Assembly: GCA_944382025.1 (NCBI GenBank)
Contig: CALWMQ010000171.1
Location: forward strand, 1 to 15,144
DNA: 15,144 nucleotides
Reading direction: 5' to 3'
Source: an uncultured Clostridia bacterium
GTDB taxonomy: Bacteria > Bacillota > Clostridia > Oscillospirales > Acutalibacteraceae
Shown here: positions 7,054 to 13,800 of the stretch, in pieces
How positions within the stretch are numbered: the first letter of the stretch is position 1
How the letters are laid out: every line of letters starts with the position of its first letter
The notes under the pieces: generated by a model
What the model was told of the DNA's origin: nothing
The model's database searches: none
The model's input: the letters and a program-made list of their open reading frames with translations, nothing else
Program-made: the position numbers and the translations under genes

Positions 7054-7065
7054 TGTTTATAAACA
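7054..7065. promoter_or_regulatory. 12-bp perfect palindrome upstream of the xpt promoter
   Basis: TGTTTATAAACA is a perfect palindrome 45 bases upstream of the xpt -35 box, in an AT-rich stretch. The inner TTTATAAA octamer occurs again at 7032-7039. This is consistent with a regulator binding site, but the AT-richness makes chance plausible. Confidence 0.3.
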
Positions 7066-7147
7066 CAATTTTCTGTCGGATACGCCCGTAAAAGCCTTCC
7101 ATTGGCCAGGCGGTACAGTATTCCGGCACCGCTCACCCAAAGACAGG

Positions 7148-7738
7148 TCAGTTCTGCTCATCCAAGGTCAGTTCAAAGGCAGGCAGGAACTCTTCCAGAA
7201 AGCAGTCGGCGGCCGGAATGTGCATCTGGCGGATAGACTCCTCGGTGGCCCGGCGGGCCTGCTGGAATTCCCGGTTTCCTTGCTTCAGCTCTTCCACGCA
7301 TTTGATTAGGGCGGAAAGTTTATCCGCCGCCTTGACCAGCCGGTATTCTTCGGGATACCCTGTTTCAGCCTCCTGGGGCAGCAGCAGACCTTGGTAGTCC
7401 TGGCGCAGGTCGTCCGGCAGCATACTCAACAATTTATTAGCCGATACCGATTCCACCTGCCGGTAGGCATCCCGGATGGCCGGATTGTAATACTTTACAG
7501 GCGTGGGGAGATCACCGGTAAAAATCTCCGGCGCGTCATGGTAAAGCGCCAGCAGCACGCATCTTCCTTCATCCACCCGGCCGCCAAACCTCCGGTTGGT
7601 CAGCACCGCCAGCCCGTGAGCCAGCACCGCTACATCCTGGGAATGCTCGCAGATATTTTCCTGGCGGGTATTGCGCATCAACGCCCAGCGGGTAATATAT
7701 TTCATGCGGGATAGGATGGCGAAAAAGTTCCAGCCCAT
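7148..7738 (-). CDS. yfbR: HD-domain 5'-deoxynucleotidase, YfbR family
   Basis: The enzyme removes the phosphate from deoxyribonucleoside 5'-monophosphates, in the cytosol. Starting at 7738, with AAAGGAG upstream, gives 196 residues, close to the 199 of E. coli YfbR. Remembered similarity is strong along the length (FFA.LSR.K.I.RW.LMRN, TGDLPTPVKY). The metal-binding HD residues are in place: H32, H67-D68 (in YHDAPE) and D139 (in AADK). E71 and D76 match further YfbR active-site positions. A longer frame to 7801 would cover its promoter and lacks a ribosome binding site. It lies upstream of xpt in the same direction but has its own promoter. The setting suggests that nucleotides are dismantled and purines recovered here. 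Catalytic residues look intact. Confidence 0.93.
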   Translation of the reverse strand: MGWNFFAILSRMKYITRWALMRNTRQENICEHSQDVAVLAHGLAVLTNRRFGGRVDEGRCVLLALYHDAPEIFTGDLPTPVKYYNPAIRDAYRQVESVSANKLLSMLPDDLRQDYQGLLLPQEAETGYPEEYRLVKAADKLSALIKCVEELKQGNREFQQARRATEESIRQMHIPAADCFLEEFLPAFELTLDEQN

Positions 7739-7772
7739 GGTTCCTTCTCCTTTATCGTTACAATTAACTTTT

Positions 7773-7801
7773 ATTATACCGCTTCCAACCGGAAATTTCA
7801 A
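7773..7801 (-). promoter_or_regulatory. Promoter of yfbR
   Basis: Read leftward, TTGAAA (7801-7796) and TATAAT (7778-7773) are 17 bases apart, a near-consensus sigma-A promoter. The start codon lies 34 bases further on. An inverted repeat TTCC-aacc-GGAA (7783-7794) sits in the spacer and could be an operator. Confidence 0.75.
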
Positions 7802-7819
7802 ATCTTTCCCCCTTCCCTC

Positions 7820-7874
7820 TTTCCATTTTTCGCCGGATTTGGTATACTGCGTATATATGCTACGGTTTACGCAG
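7820..7874 (+). promoter_or_regulatory. Promoter of the glycosyltransferase operon with an overlapping inverted repeat
   Basis: TATACT (7843-7848) is preceded by TGG, an extended -10, and by TTTCCA (7820-7825) 17 bases upstream, a weak -35. An inverted repeat, CTGCGTA (7847-7853) and TACGCAG (7868-7874), starts inside the -10 and spans the expected transcription start. It could be an operator or a 5' hairpin in the message. A GTGAGG ribosome binding site precedes the ATG at 7924. Confidence 0.55.
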
Positions 7875-7923
7875 CGTCCCGGCTGCTTTTAAGCTTTTCA
7901 CAGGAAAGGGTGAGGAAACCTCC

Positions 7924-9297
7924 ATGCAAACCATATCCGAGGAACGGCGCCGGGCGGTACAGCTGTTGGGCGGCATCCTGCTTTTTGCCCTGCTGTCCCG
8001 CATCTCGGTAGGACTGTTGTATTACAGTACCTTTGATATCGAATGGTACCGAACCTGGGCTCTGGATCTTCAGAACGGCTTTTTCGACTGTTACGCCCGC
8101 CTGACGGAGGGAAAATATCAGCTGGATTATCCCCCTGCTTACCTGTTCCTTTTATATCTTCTGGGAAGGCTCTATCAACTCCTGGGGCTGCAGGATTACG
8201 TCATGTATGACATGATCGCCATGAAAGCCTATCCCATCCTGTTCGATGTGCTGACAGCGGGCCTGTTGTACTTTGTCTGCCGTAGGGAAAGTGAAAAGCT
8301 GGGGGTGCTGGCCGCCGCCTTGTGGGCCCTGAACCCCTCCTCCTTCTTCAACTGCTCCAATTGGGGACAGACCGACTGCATCATGCTCTTTCTGCTGGTT
8401 GTCGCCTTTTACCAGGCGGAACGGCGGCGTCCCTTCACCGCTTCCATCCTGTTCGCCGTTGCCTGCCTGACCAAGATGCAGACCCTCTATTTTACGCCGG
8501 TACTGTTCCTATTCCTTCTGCGGCGCTACCGGCTGCCCAAAACCATGGCATGTGTGGGAGCGGCTTTCGCCACCGGGATAACAGCATTTATTCCTTTTAT
8601 CATCGGCGGCTGGGGCCTCCAGGGCTGGGAAAGCCTGCTGACCCCCTTCCGTGTCTATCTGGGCGGCCTGGGGAAATATCCCTACGCAGCCCTAAATACT
8701 TATAATATCTACGGAATCTTCAACCTGAACTGGGTATGGGACGGCCTGTCCATTATCGGAGGAACCGTGGACCCTAAGCAGGGCTTCGCTGTCGGAGGAT
8801 TTACCCTGCAGCACCTCAGTCTGCTGCTCACCATGGGCTCCCTGGCGCTGCTGTGCTGGGTCATGCTGAAGGGACGGCGGAAACATAGCCTCTGGCTTGG
8901 CGGCTACCTGTTCATGCAATGCATCTTCATGCTGACCACCCGCATGCACGAACGATACGAAATCGCCGTACTGCCCTTTGCTCTGCTGCTGTTTCTGCGG
9001 CTGCGGGACTTCCGGTGGCTGTGGCAGTACATCCTATTGTCCGCCGTCACCTTTATCAACCAGTTCATGCTGCTGGTCCGCAACAACACCGTCAACGACC
9101 CTGGCGCACCCTGGTCCGCCATCTTTGAGCCGGTACAAGCCGTCATGTCGGGACTGAACCTGCTGTTGTTCCTGTGGGGATTGTGGCTGACCTGGCGGAC
9201 CGCCTTCCCATCGGCCCTTCCCCATCGCAAGACCGATGTCAAGGGCTCGGAGCCCCAGGAAGCCCCTTCATCCCCAGGAGAGGTATCCGCCCAATGA
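7924..9297 (+). CDS. GT-C type membrane glycosyltransferase, function not established
   Basis: The 457-residue protein is very hydrophobic, with about ten membrane segments. It shows the build of GT-C enzymes, which use a polyprenyl-phosphate sugar donor outside the membrane. R26 in the first membrane helix is followed by D38 and E40 (DIEWYRTWA) in the first outer loop, the usual place of catalytic acids. Further GT-C-like signs are DYPPAYLFLLYLLG, NCSNWGQTDCIMLF and LTTRMHERY, a combination I associate with DUF2029/GT87- or mannosyltransferase-like proteins. A soluble, polar C-terminus of about 35 residues ends it. The YfhO-family gene follows after 92 bases in the same direction, so both probably act on one cell-surface polymer. 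The acceptor and sugar cannot be told from sequence. Confidence 0.75.
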   Translation: MQTISEERRRAVQLLGGILLFALLSRISVGLLYYSTFDIEWYRTWALDLQNGFFDCYARLTEGKYQLDYPPAYLFLLYLLGRLYQLLGLQDYVMYDMIAMKAYPILFDVLTAGLLYFVCRRESEKLGVLAAALWALNPSSFFNCSNWGQTDCIMLFLLVVAFYQAERRRPFTASILFAVACLTKMQTLYFTPVLFLFLLRRYRLPKTMACVGAAFATGITAFIPFIIGGWGLQGWESLLTPFRVYLGGLGKYPYAALNTYNIYGIFNLNWVWDGLSIIGGTVDPKQGFAVGGFTLQHLSLLLTMGSLALLCWVMLKGRRKHSLWLGGYLFMQCIFMLTTRMHERYEIAVLPFALLLFLRLRDFRWLWQYILLSAVTFINQFMLLVRNNTVNDPGAPWSAIFEPVQAVMSGLNLLLFLWGLWLTWRTAFPSALPHRKTDVKGSEPQEAPSSPGEVSAQ

Positions 9298-9389
9298 CCC
9301 AGGAGGCATGCCACCCGGCAGCCGCCCGCTACCTTATGGCCTTCGGGCCTAAAACCATCAGGCTTGTGTGAAAGGCTGGCGATAAACCT

Positions 9390-12053
9390 ATGGAAACCGC
9401 GTATCCTTCCTTACAGCGTCCTAAGGGGCGGGGAGCTATGTCCTTTTGGCTGGCGATGATCGTAGCCGCCCTGCTGTTCCTCCCCTTTGTGGTCTATGAC
9501 CACGGCTATTTCTTCTATTACGGGGACTTCAACGTTCAACAGATCCCTTTTTACCAAATGGCCCACGACTGTGTCCGTTCCGGCAACATTTTCTGGAACT
9601 GGAACACTGACCTGGGCGCCAATTTCATTGGCTCCTATTCGTTTTATGTCTTGGGAAGCCCCTTTTTCTGGCTGACCCTGCCTTTCCCCAGCGAAGCGGT
9701 CCCTTATCTGATGGCTCCGCTGCTGGTTCTCAAGTTTGCCTGTGCCTCCGCGGCGGCTTACGCCTTTCTGCGCCGGTTTGTCCGGCCCAATCTGGCCCTG
9801 TTGGGCGGCCTGCTGTACGCTTTCTCCGGTTTTTCCTTGTATAACATCTTCTTCAACCACTTCCATGAGGCCATTGTCTATTTTCCCCTGATGCTGCTGG
9901 GGCTGGAGTGGTACATGAAGGATGATCGGCGGGGCCTGTTCGCGGTAACGGTGTTCCTCAGTGCCCTGAACAACTACTATTTCTTTATCGGCCAGGTGTT
10001 TTTCATCCTCATCTATTGGTTTGTCCGCCTGGCGTCCGGGGAATGGAAGCTGACCTTCACCAAATTTTTTTGGCTCTTCTTCGAGGCTGTTATCGGTACC
10101 GCGGCGGCAGCGGTTTTCCTGCTGCCCTCCTTCTACGCGGTAACTCAAAACCCTCGCACAGAAAATATCCTGGCCGGCTGGAATATGCTGCTGTACAACA
10201 AGCCCCAACGGCTGCTGGATGTGCTCCACTCCTTCTTCTTCCCCCAGGATATCCCGGCCCGGGAAAATTTCTTCCCGGACTCGGACAACAAATGGGCCTC
10301 CATGTCCGCCTGGCTGCCCCTGTTCGGCTGTTCCGGCGTTATCGCCTACTTCCAATCCCGCAAACACAGCGATTGGCTTCACCGGATGCTGATCATCTGC
10401 TTCTTCTGCGCGGTCATCCCCGGGCTCAACGCCATGTTCCAACTGTTTAACAGTATGTATTATGCCCGCTGGTACTACATGATGGTTCTGATCCTGGTAC
10501 TGGCCACGGTGAAATGCTTTGAGGAGGCTGACCAGGTACCGGTTAACTGGAAACGGGCTTTCGGATGGACCTTTGGCTGTACCGCCTTTTTTGCCCTGAC
10601 CATCGGCCTGCTGCCCAAAAGCTGGACGCCGGACGAGGAAACCGGCCGCATTGAGCTGGGGCTGATGAAACTGCCCGGCCGGTTCTGGCTGTTTGTGGGC
10701 ATCGCGGTTATCTGCCTGGCTTTAGCCTGTTTGCTGGTACTGCTGTTCCGCCATGAACGGCGGCTGTTCCCTTCATGGAGCGTAGCCACCACCTGCTGCG
10801 TTATTCTGTTAGTTGGCTGGTACCTGGTTGGGCTTGGCAAGGCTAACAGCAATTTCCTGTCCAAATTCATGCGGGAAAATGCCCTCAATACCTCTATCCA
10901 GCTGCCGGATGACGGACAGTTCTACCGGGTGGATTTCAATGAGGGTATGGACAATTTGGGGATGTTTTGGCATATGCCTACTATCCAGGCCTTCCACAGC
11001 GTAGTCCCCGGCTCCATCATGGATTTTTATTCCACCATTGGGGTGGACCGGTCGGTAGCCTCCCGGCCTGATAACAGCCACTATGCCCTGCGGGGATTGA
11101 CCTCGGTGCGCTGGCTGTTTGACTATGATAATACCGAAGGCCTCCAGGGAGGCAAAGACCCGGAAAAAAATGCTGATAAATTTTTTATCAACAGCAAAAC
11201 CGGCGCCACAAAAATGCCCGGGTGGGAATATTACGATACCCAAAACGGCTTCCAAATCTTTGAAAATAAATACTATGTCCCCATGGGGTTTACCTATGAC
11301 GCTATTTTGTCCCGAACAGACTATGACAGCAAAACCAATCTGAGCCGGGAACTGTCCCTAATGAAGGCCCTGGTAGTGGAAGATAAGGACCTGGCGGTTT
11401 TTGAAGCCCTGCTCCCCCATCTCGATGAAGCAAATGCCCGATATGATAAAAACGCCTATTTTGAGGATTGTCTGGCCCGCAGGGCTTCCGCAGCCTCGTC
11501 TTTCTCCTATGACAACCAGGGCTTCACCGCTGTCTTTGACCTGGAAAAAAGCGCTCCGGTCTTCTTCAGTGTCCCTTATGAAAAAGGCTGGACCGCCACC
11601 GTTAACGGCCAACCCGCCCAGATATATCAAGTGAATGTGGGGTTCATGGCGGTCATCTGCCTCGCAGGCCAGGAGGTTACTATCCGCTTTAACTATATGA
11701 CGCCCGGCCTGCCTTTGGGTGGTATCATTACCCTGGCCTCTCTCCTTCTCCTGTCGCTGTACATCCTGTGCATGCGGATATGGTACAAAAAACGGCATCC
11801 TCGGCCCTCCGCCGTCTATTTGCCCGGAACGGATGAAGATCTGCCTCTCCTGCCAGACACAGAGGATATCGTTTTACCTCCAAACAGTCCCGCCGGATCA
11901 GTTCCCGGCGAGCCGCCGAAAACAGAGGCCCAACCATCCCCCAACCAGCCCCTGGATGGGGAAGCTGACGGCTTCGATCTTTATGGGCTCTATCCGGACG
12001 CACCCTGCCCTCCGGACGGTGACAGGGATATCTCCAGACCGGATGATCCCTGA
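9390..12053 (+). CDS. yfhO: YfhO-family membrane protein, probable GT-C glycosyltransferase of surface polymers
   Basis: The 887-residue protein matches the YfhO family in length and layout. In Bacillus and Listeria, YfhO homologues are needed to put sugars on lipoteichoic acid outside the membrane. A first helix is followed by YYGDFNVQQIPFY, whose D46 is the likely catalytic acid. About twelve membrane segments reach residue 500, then an outer domain of about 250 residues, then a last helix near 770-795. Beyond it a proline- and acid-rich cytoplasmic tail of about 90 residues is unlike what I expect of the family. The start is uncertain: ATG 9390 has a weak AAAGG, while ATG 9438 (MSFWLAM) has GGGGAG 3 bases upstream. 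The spacer 9298-9389 holds no gene. Confidence 0.85.
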   Translation: METAYPSLQRPKGRGAMSFWLAMIVAALLFLPFVVYDHGYFFYYGDFNVQQIPFYQMAHDCVRSGNIFWNWNTDLGANFIGSYSFYVLGSPFFWLTLPFPSEAVPYLMAPLLVLKFACASAAAYAFLRRFVRPNLALLGGLLYAFSGFSLYNIFFNHFHEAIVYFPLMLLGLEWYMKDDRRGLFAVTVFLSALNNYYFFIGQVFFILIYWFVRLASGEWKLTFTKFFWLFFEAVIGTAAAAVFLLPSFYAVTQNPRTENILAGWNMLLYNKPQRLLDVLHSFFFPQDIPARENFFPDSDNKWASMSAWLPLFGCSGVIAYFQSRKHSDWLHRMLIICFFCAVIPGLNAMFQLFNSMYYARWYYMMVLILVLATVKCFEEADQVPVNWKRAFGWTFGCTAFFALTIGLLPKSWTPDEETGRIELGLMKLPGRFWLFVGIAVICLALACLLVLLFRHERRLFPSWSVATTCCVILLVGWYLVGLGKANSNFLSKFMRENALNTSIQLPDDGQFYRVDFNEGMDNLGMFWHMPTIQAFHSVVPGSIMDFYSTIGVDRSVASRPDNSHYALRGLTSVRWLFDYDNTEGLQGGKDPEKNADKFFINSKTGATKMPGWEYYDTQNGFQIFENKYYVPMGFTYDAILSRTDYDSKTNLSRELSLMKALVVEDKDLAVFEALLPHLDEANARYDKNAYFEDCLARRASAASSFSYDNQGFTAVFDLEKSAPVFFSVPYEKGWTATVNGQPAQIYQVNVGFMAVICLAGQEVTIRFNYMTPGLPLGGIITLASLLLLSLYILCMRIWYKKRHPRPSAVYLPGTDEDLPLLPDTEDIVLPPNSPAGSVPGEPPKTEAQPSPNQPLDGEADGFDLYGLYPDAPCPPDGDRDISRPDDP

Positions 12054-12164
12054 GAACCAGCGTTTTCTCCGCAATCCGCTTTTGCATCATAGAAAGGATC
12101 CTTCAATTCTTCGGCCAGAACGCCCTGGCCAAACGGGCCTTACCTCTCCACCGTATGGGGTTTC

Positions 12165-12202
12165 GGCAGGTTTTCCGCCACAAAATTTTCGCCTGCCTTT
12201 TT
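12165..12202 (+). terminator. Possible terminator after the YfhO-family gene
   Basis: GGCAGG (12165-12170) can pair with CCTGCC (12192-12197), followed by TTTTT. A TTTT/AAAA inner pairing is also possible. The stem is short and the loop wide, so strength is uncertain. It directly precedes intergenic repeat copy A. Confidence 0.4.
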
Positions 12203-12207
12203 AACAC

Positions 12208-12312
12208 AAGGCAACGCCGGTAAGCGCCCGCGGGACGGGAAACAACGAGAAGGGATTGGCGCCGCAGTCAAAACCGGCAGCCGCGAGTGCGGTGTACGGC
12301 GTTTTTGGGCAC
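12208..12312 (+). repeat. Intergenic repeat, copy A
   Basis: This stretch is similar to 14729-14827. Over the first 56 columns (12208-12263 against 14729-14783) I count 43 identities by hand. Shared blocks in the same order are AAGGCAACG, AGCGCCC, GGAAACA, ATTGGCGCC and, about 40 bases later, TTTTGGGCAC. A CCGC-GAGT-GCGG hairpin lies at 12281-12292. After the repeat come two more hairpins (GGCC-GAA-GGCC and CGGCG-CTCT-CGCCG, up to 12350). It fills most of the 358-base gap between the YfhO-family gene and the terminator. The open frames crossing it look accidental. It may be a mobile repeat or a non-coding RNA. Confidence 0.7.
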
Positions 12313-12411
12313 TTAAGGGCAGTTGGGGCCGAAGGCCGGCGCTCTCGCCGCGTCCCGCAGGGCGTGAAATACTTTAAGAGACTACCGGCAATTCTGTTTT
12401 CCAGCAAACTG

Positions 12412-12445
12412 AAAAGCCTGAACGCTCGGCGTTCAGGCTTTTTTT
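12412..12445. terminator. Strong bidirectional terminator between convergent genes
   Basis: A perfect 14-bp stem (12412-12425 with 12429-12442) closes on a TCG loop. The plus strand continues into a run of T (12439-12445) and the minus strand has four T. It can end both the rightward glycosyltransferase operon and the leftward corA message. corA stops 42 bases away. Confidence 0.9.
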
Positions 12446-12486
12446 GTGCTCTCATCTATCGTTCCGGCATCCTCTGCTCACTGCCG

Positions 12487-13419
12487 TCACATCATTTCTT
12501 TTTTATGCAGAATCAAGGCAACCACCGCCATTATGACCCCGGCCAGCAGGATAGGAAACCAGAAAAACTGGGACAGGGGCAACCCATCCACATTCATACC
12601 GTAAAATCCGGCGATAATATTGGGGATGGAAATCACGATGGTTACGGAGGCCAGTACTTTCATGACAATATTCAGGTTATTGGAAATCACGGAGGCAAAG
12701 GCATCCATGGTACCGGAGAGAATATTCAAATAAATGCTGGACATCTCAATAGACTGTTTAATCTCAATCAGCACATCCTCCAAAAGGTCCTGATCCTCCT
12801 CATACAGCTTGAGATACCGGCCCCGCATCAGTTTCTCCAATGTAGTTTCATCGGCCTTCAGGGAGGTGGAAAAATAGACCAAGGACTTCTGTACGTCCAG
12901 AAGCTGGATAAGCTCCTTGTTCTTCATGGATTTCCGCAGCTGCTTTTCCAGGGAGCTGGACAGCTTGTCAATCTGTTTGAGGAAGGTGAGGTAACGGGAG
13001 GCTACTCTCAGGGTAAGATGCAGCACAAACTGGGTTTTCAGATGGGTCTGCACCCCCTTCACAACCCCCTCGGCGAATTCCGACAGGATAGCGTTCTCCC
13101 GCAAGGACACCGTAATGACGCAGGCGGCGGTTACCAGGATCCCTACCGGCAGGGTGTAATAGGACACGTCCTCCTCGTTCCGCTCCGCCACCGGCGTATC
13201 GATGATAATGAGGGTAACCCCCTCTTCCGTCTCAATACGGGAGGATTCCTCCTCATCCAACGCCGCGCGCAGAAAATCAGGTTCCAAAGAAAACTGCTGA
13301 ATCAAGCCGTTGATTTCCCGCTCATCGGGATTGATCACGTTGATCCAACAGCCATCCTCATACTCATCAATGACATGGATACGGTCATTAATTGTTTTAT
13401 AATACTGGATCATTGGCAT
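12487..13419 (-). CDS. corA: CorA-family divalent metal (Mg/Co) transporter
   Basis: CorA proteins form pentameric channels for Mg2+ and related ions. The 310-residue product has the full layout: an alpha/beta cytoplasmic domain (about 1-150), a long helical stalk (about 150-250, rich in charged residues), a first membrane helix ending in the selectivity motif YGMN (GMN at 274-276), a short outer loop, and a second helix ending in the basic tail HKKEMM. The start at 13419 has AAGGGGG 4 bases upstream. The ATG at 13413, 10 bases from it, is equally possible. An upstream extension to 13461 has no support. The gene is transcribed alone from 13635-13662, leaving a leader of about 210 bases that may respond to metal. 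Mg is the likeliest substrate, but Co, Ni or Zn cannot be excluded. Confidence 0.93.
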   Translation of the reverse strand: MPMIQYYKTINDRIHVIDEYEDGCWINVINPDEREINGLIQQFSLEPDFLRAALDEEESSRIETEEGVTLIIIDTPVAERNEEDVSYYTLPVGILVTAACVITVSLRENAILSEFAEGVVKGVQTHLKTQFVLHLTLRVASRYLTFLKQIDKLSSSLEKQLRKSMKNKELIQLLDVQKSLVYFSTSLKADETTLEKLMRGRYLKLYEEDQDLLEDVLIEIKQSIEMSSIYLNILSGTMDAFASVISNNLNIVMKVLASVTIVISIPNIIAGFYGMNVDGLPLSQFFWFPILLAGVIMAVVALILHKKEMM

Positions 13420-13468
13420 TTGTCCCCCTTCCAGGGACGCGGCGAATAACCCACTGACCAATATAGCT

Positions 13469-13603
13469 TAAGCGGCCGGGTGCGTCCCATGGTTGTATTT
13501 ATTCTGTAAACTTCGACTGCCAGGGTCAGGACTCACCCTGCCCACCTCCTTATGCCCGCAATTGCCCGTTGAAGGGATCCCGCCAGCGGACCTATCCCGC
13601 TTA
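13469..13603 (-). ncRNA. Candidate structured 5' leader of corA
   Basis: Promoter position implies about 210 untranslated bases. TAAGCGG and CCGCTTA (13597-13603 with 13469-13475) can close a domain of 135 bases. Inside is a clear hairpin (13521-13526 with 13535-13540, 8-base loop). A purine-rich AAGGAGG-like stretch lies next to it, not followed by a start codon of a long frame. This is consistent with a metal-sensing leader, but I see neither the Mg-sensing M-box consensus nor that of the c-di-AMP, Mn or cobalamin riboswitches. Confidence 0.35.
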
Positions 13604-13634
13604 CCGAAAACCATCCAACGCATTTCCAGTGGTT

Positions 13635-13662
13635 ATTATATCACAATACGCGGAGATTGCAA
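13635..13662 (-). promoter_or_regulatory. Promoter of corA
   Basis: Read leftward, TTGCAA (13662-13657) and TATAAT (13640-13635) are 16 bases apart, and TGA directly before the -10 makes it an extended -10 promoter. The transcription start would be near 13628. Confidence 0.75.
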
Positions 13663-13680
13663 GCGGTAAATAAGGATATT

Positions 13681-13740
13681 CCGCCAAAACCGCCTGAAAA
13701 GGTCTAAAACACCTGAATTCCGTCCAAAACGCCTGGATTT
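13681..13740. repeat. Three tandem 20-bp motif repeats upstream of traX
   Basis: AAAAC occurs at 13686, 13706 and 13726, exactly 20 bases apart. Each is preceded by a C/T-rich 5-mer (such as CGTCC) and followed after 1-2 bases by CCTG (13693, 13712, 13732). The array ends 9 bases before the -35 of the traX promoter and 19 bases upstream of the corA -35, between the two divergent promoters. A 20-bp period places the units on the same DNA face, as for cooperative regulator binding. Confidence 0.6.
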
Positions 13741-13749
13741 ATAGGGGAG

Positions 13750-13778
13750 TTGGCAAAATTCCCATCTCATGGTATGAT
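13750..13778 (+). promoter_or_regulatory. Promoter of the TraX-family gene
   Basis: TTGGCA (13750-13755) and TATGAT (13773-13778) are separated by 17 bases, with TGG before the -10. This near-consensus promoter rules out the TTG at 13750 as a start codon. AAAGGAGG at 13786-13793 and the ATG at 13801 follow. Confidence 0.8.
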
Positions 13779-13800
13779 CAAATGGAAAGGAGGATGCCTC

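Noticed and set aside
6904..7147. Purine riboswitch in front of xpt, as in Bacillus
   Set aside because: The conserved purine aptamer core and its two 7-base loops are not found on the minus strand. The promoter lies only about 70 bases before the start.
8322..8705. 127-codon plus-strand frame inside the first glycosyltransferase gene
   Set aside because: Alternate frame of a gene with clear membrane-protein character, with no independent start signal.
9411..10442. A 343-codon open frame on the minus strand
   Set aside because: Antisense to the YfhO-family gene, with a low-complexity Q/E/G-rich translation and no family resemblance.
12201..12455. 84-residue minus-strand protein across repeat copy A
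   Set aside because: It runs through a strong terminator and a repeat, and the frame across copy B does not conserve the protein.
12256..13449. A 397-codon open frame on the plus strand
   Set aside because: It runs antisense through corA, the terminator and part of repeat A. The corA frame has clear family motifs and this one has none.
13681..13740. CRISPR array
   Set aside because: The units are contiguous 20-bp degenerate repeats without spacers, and there are no cas genes.
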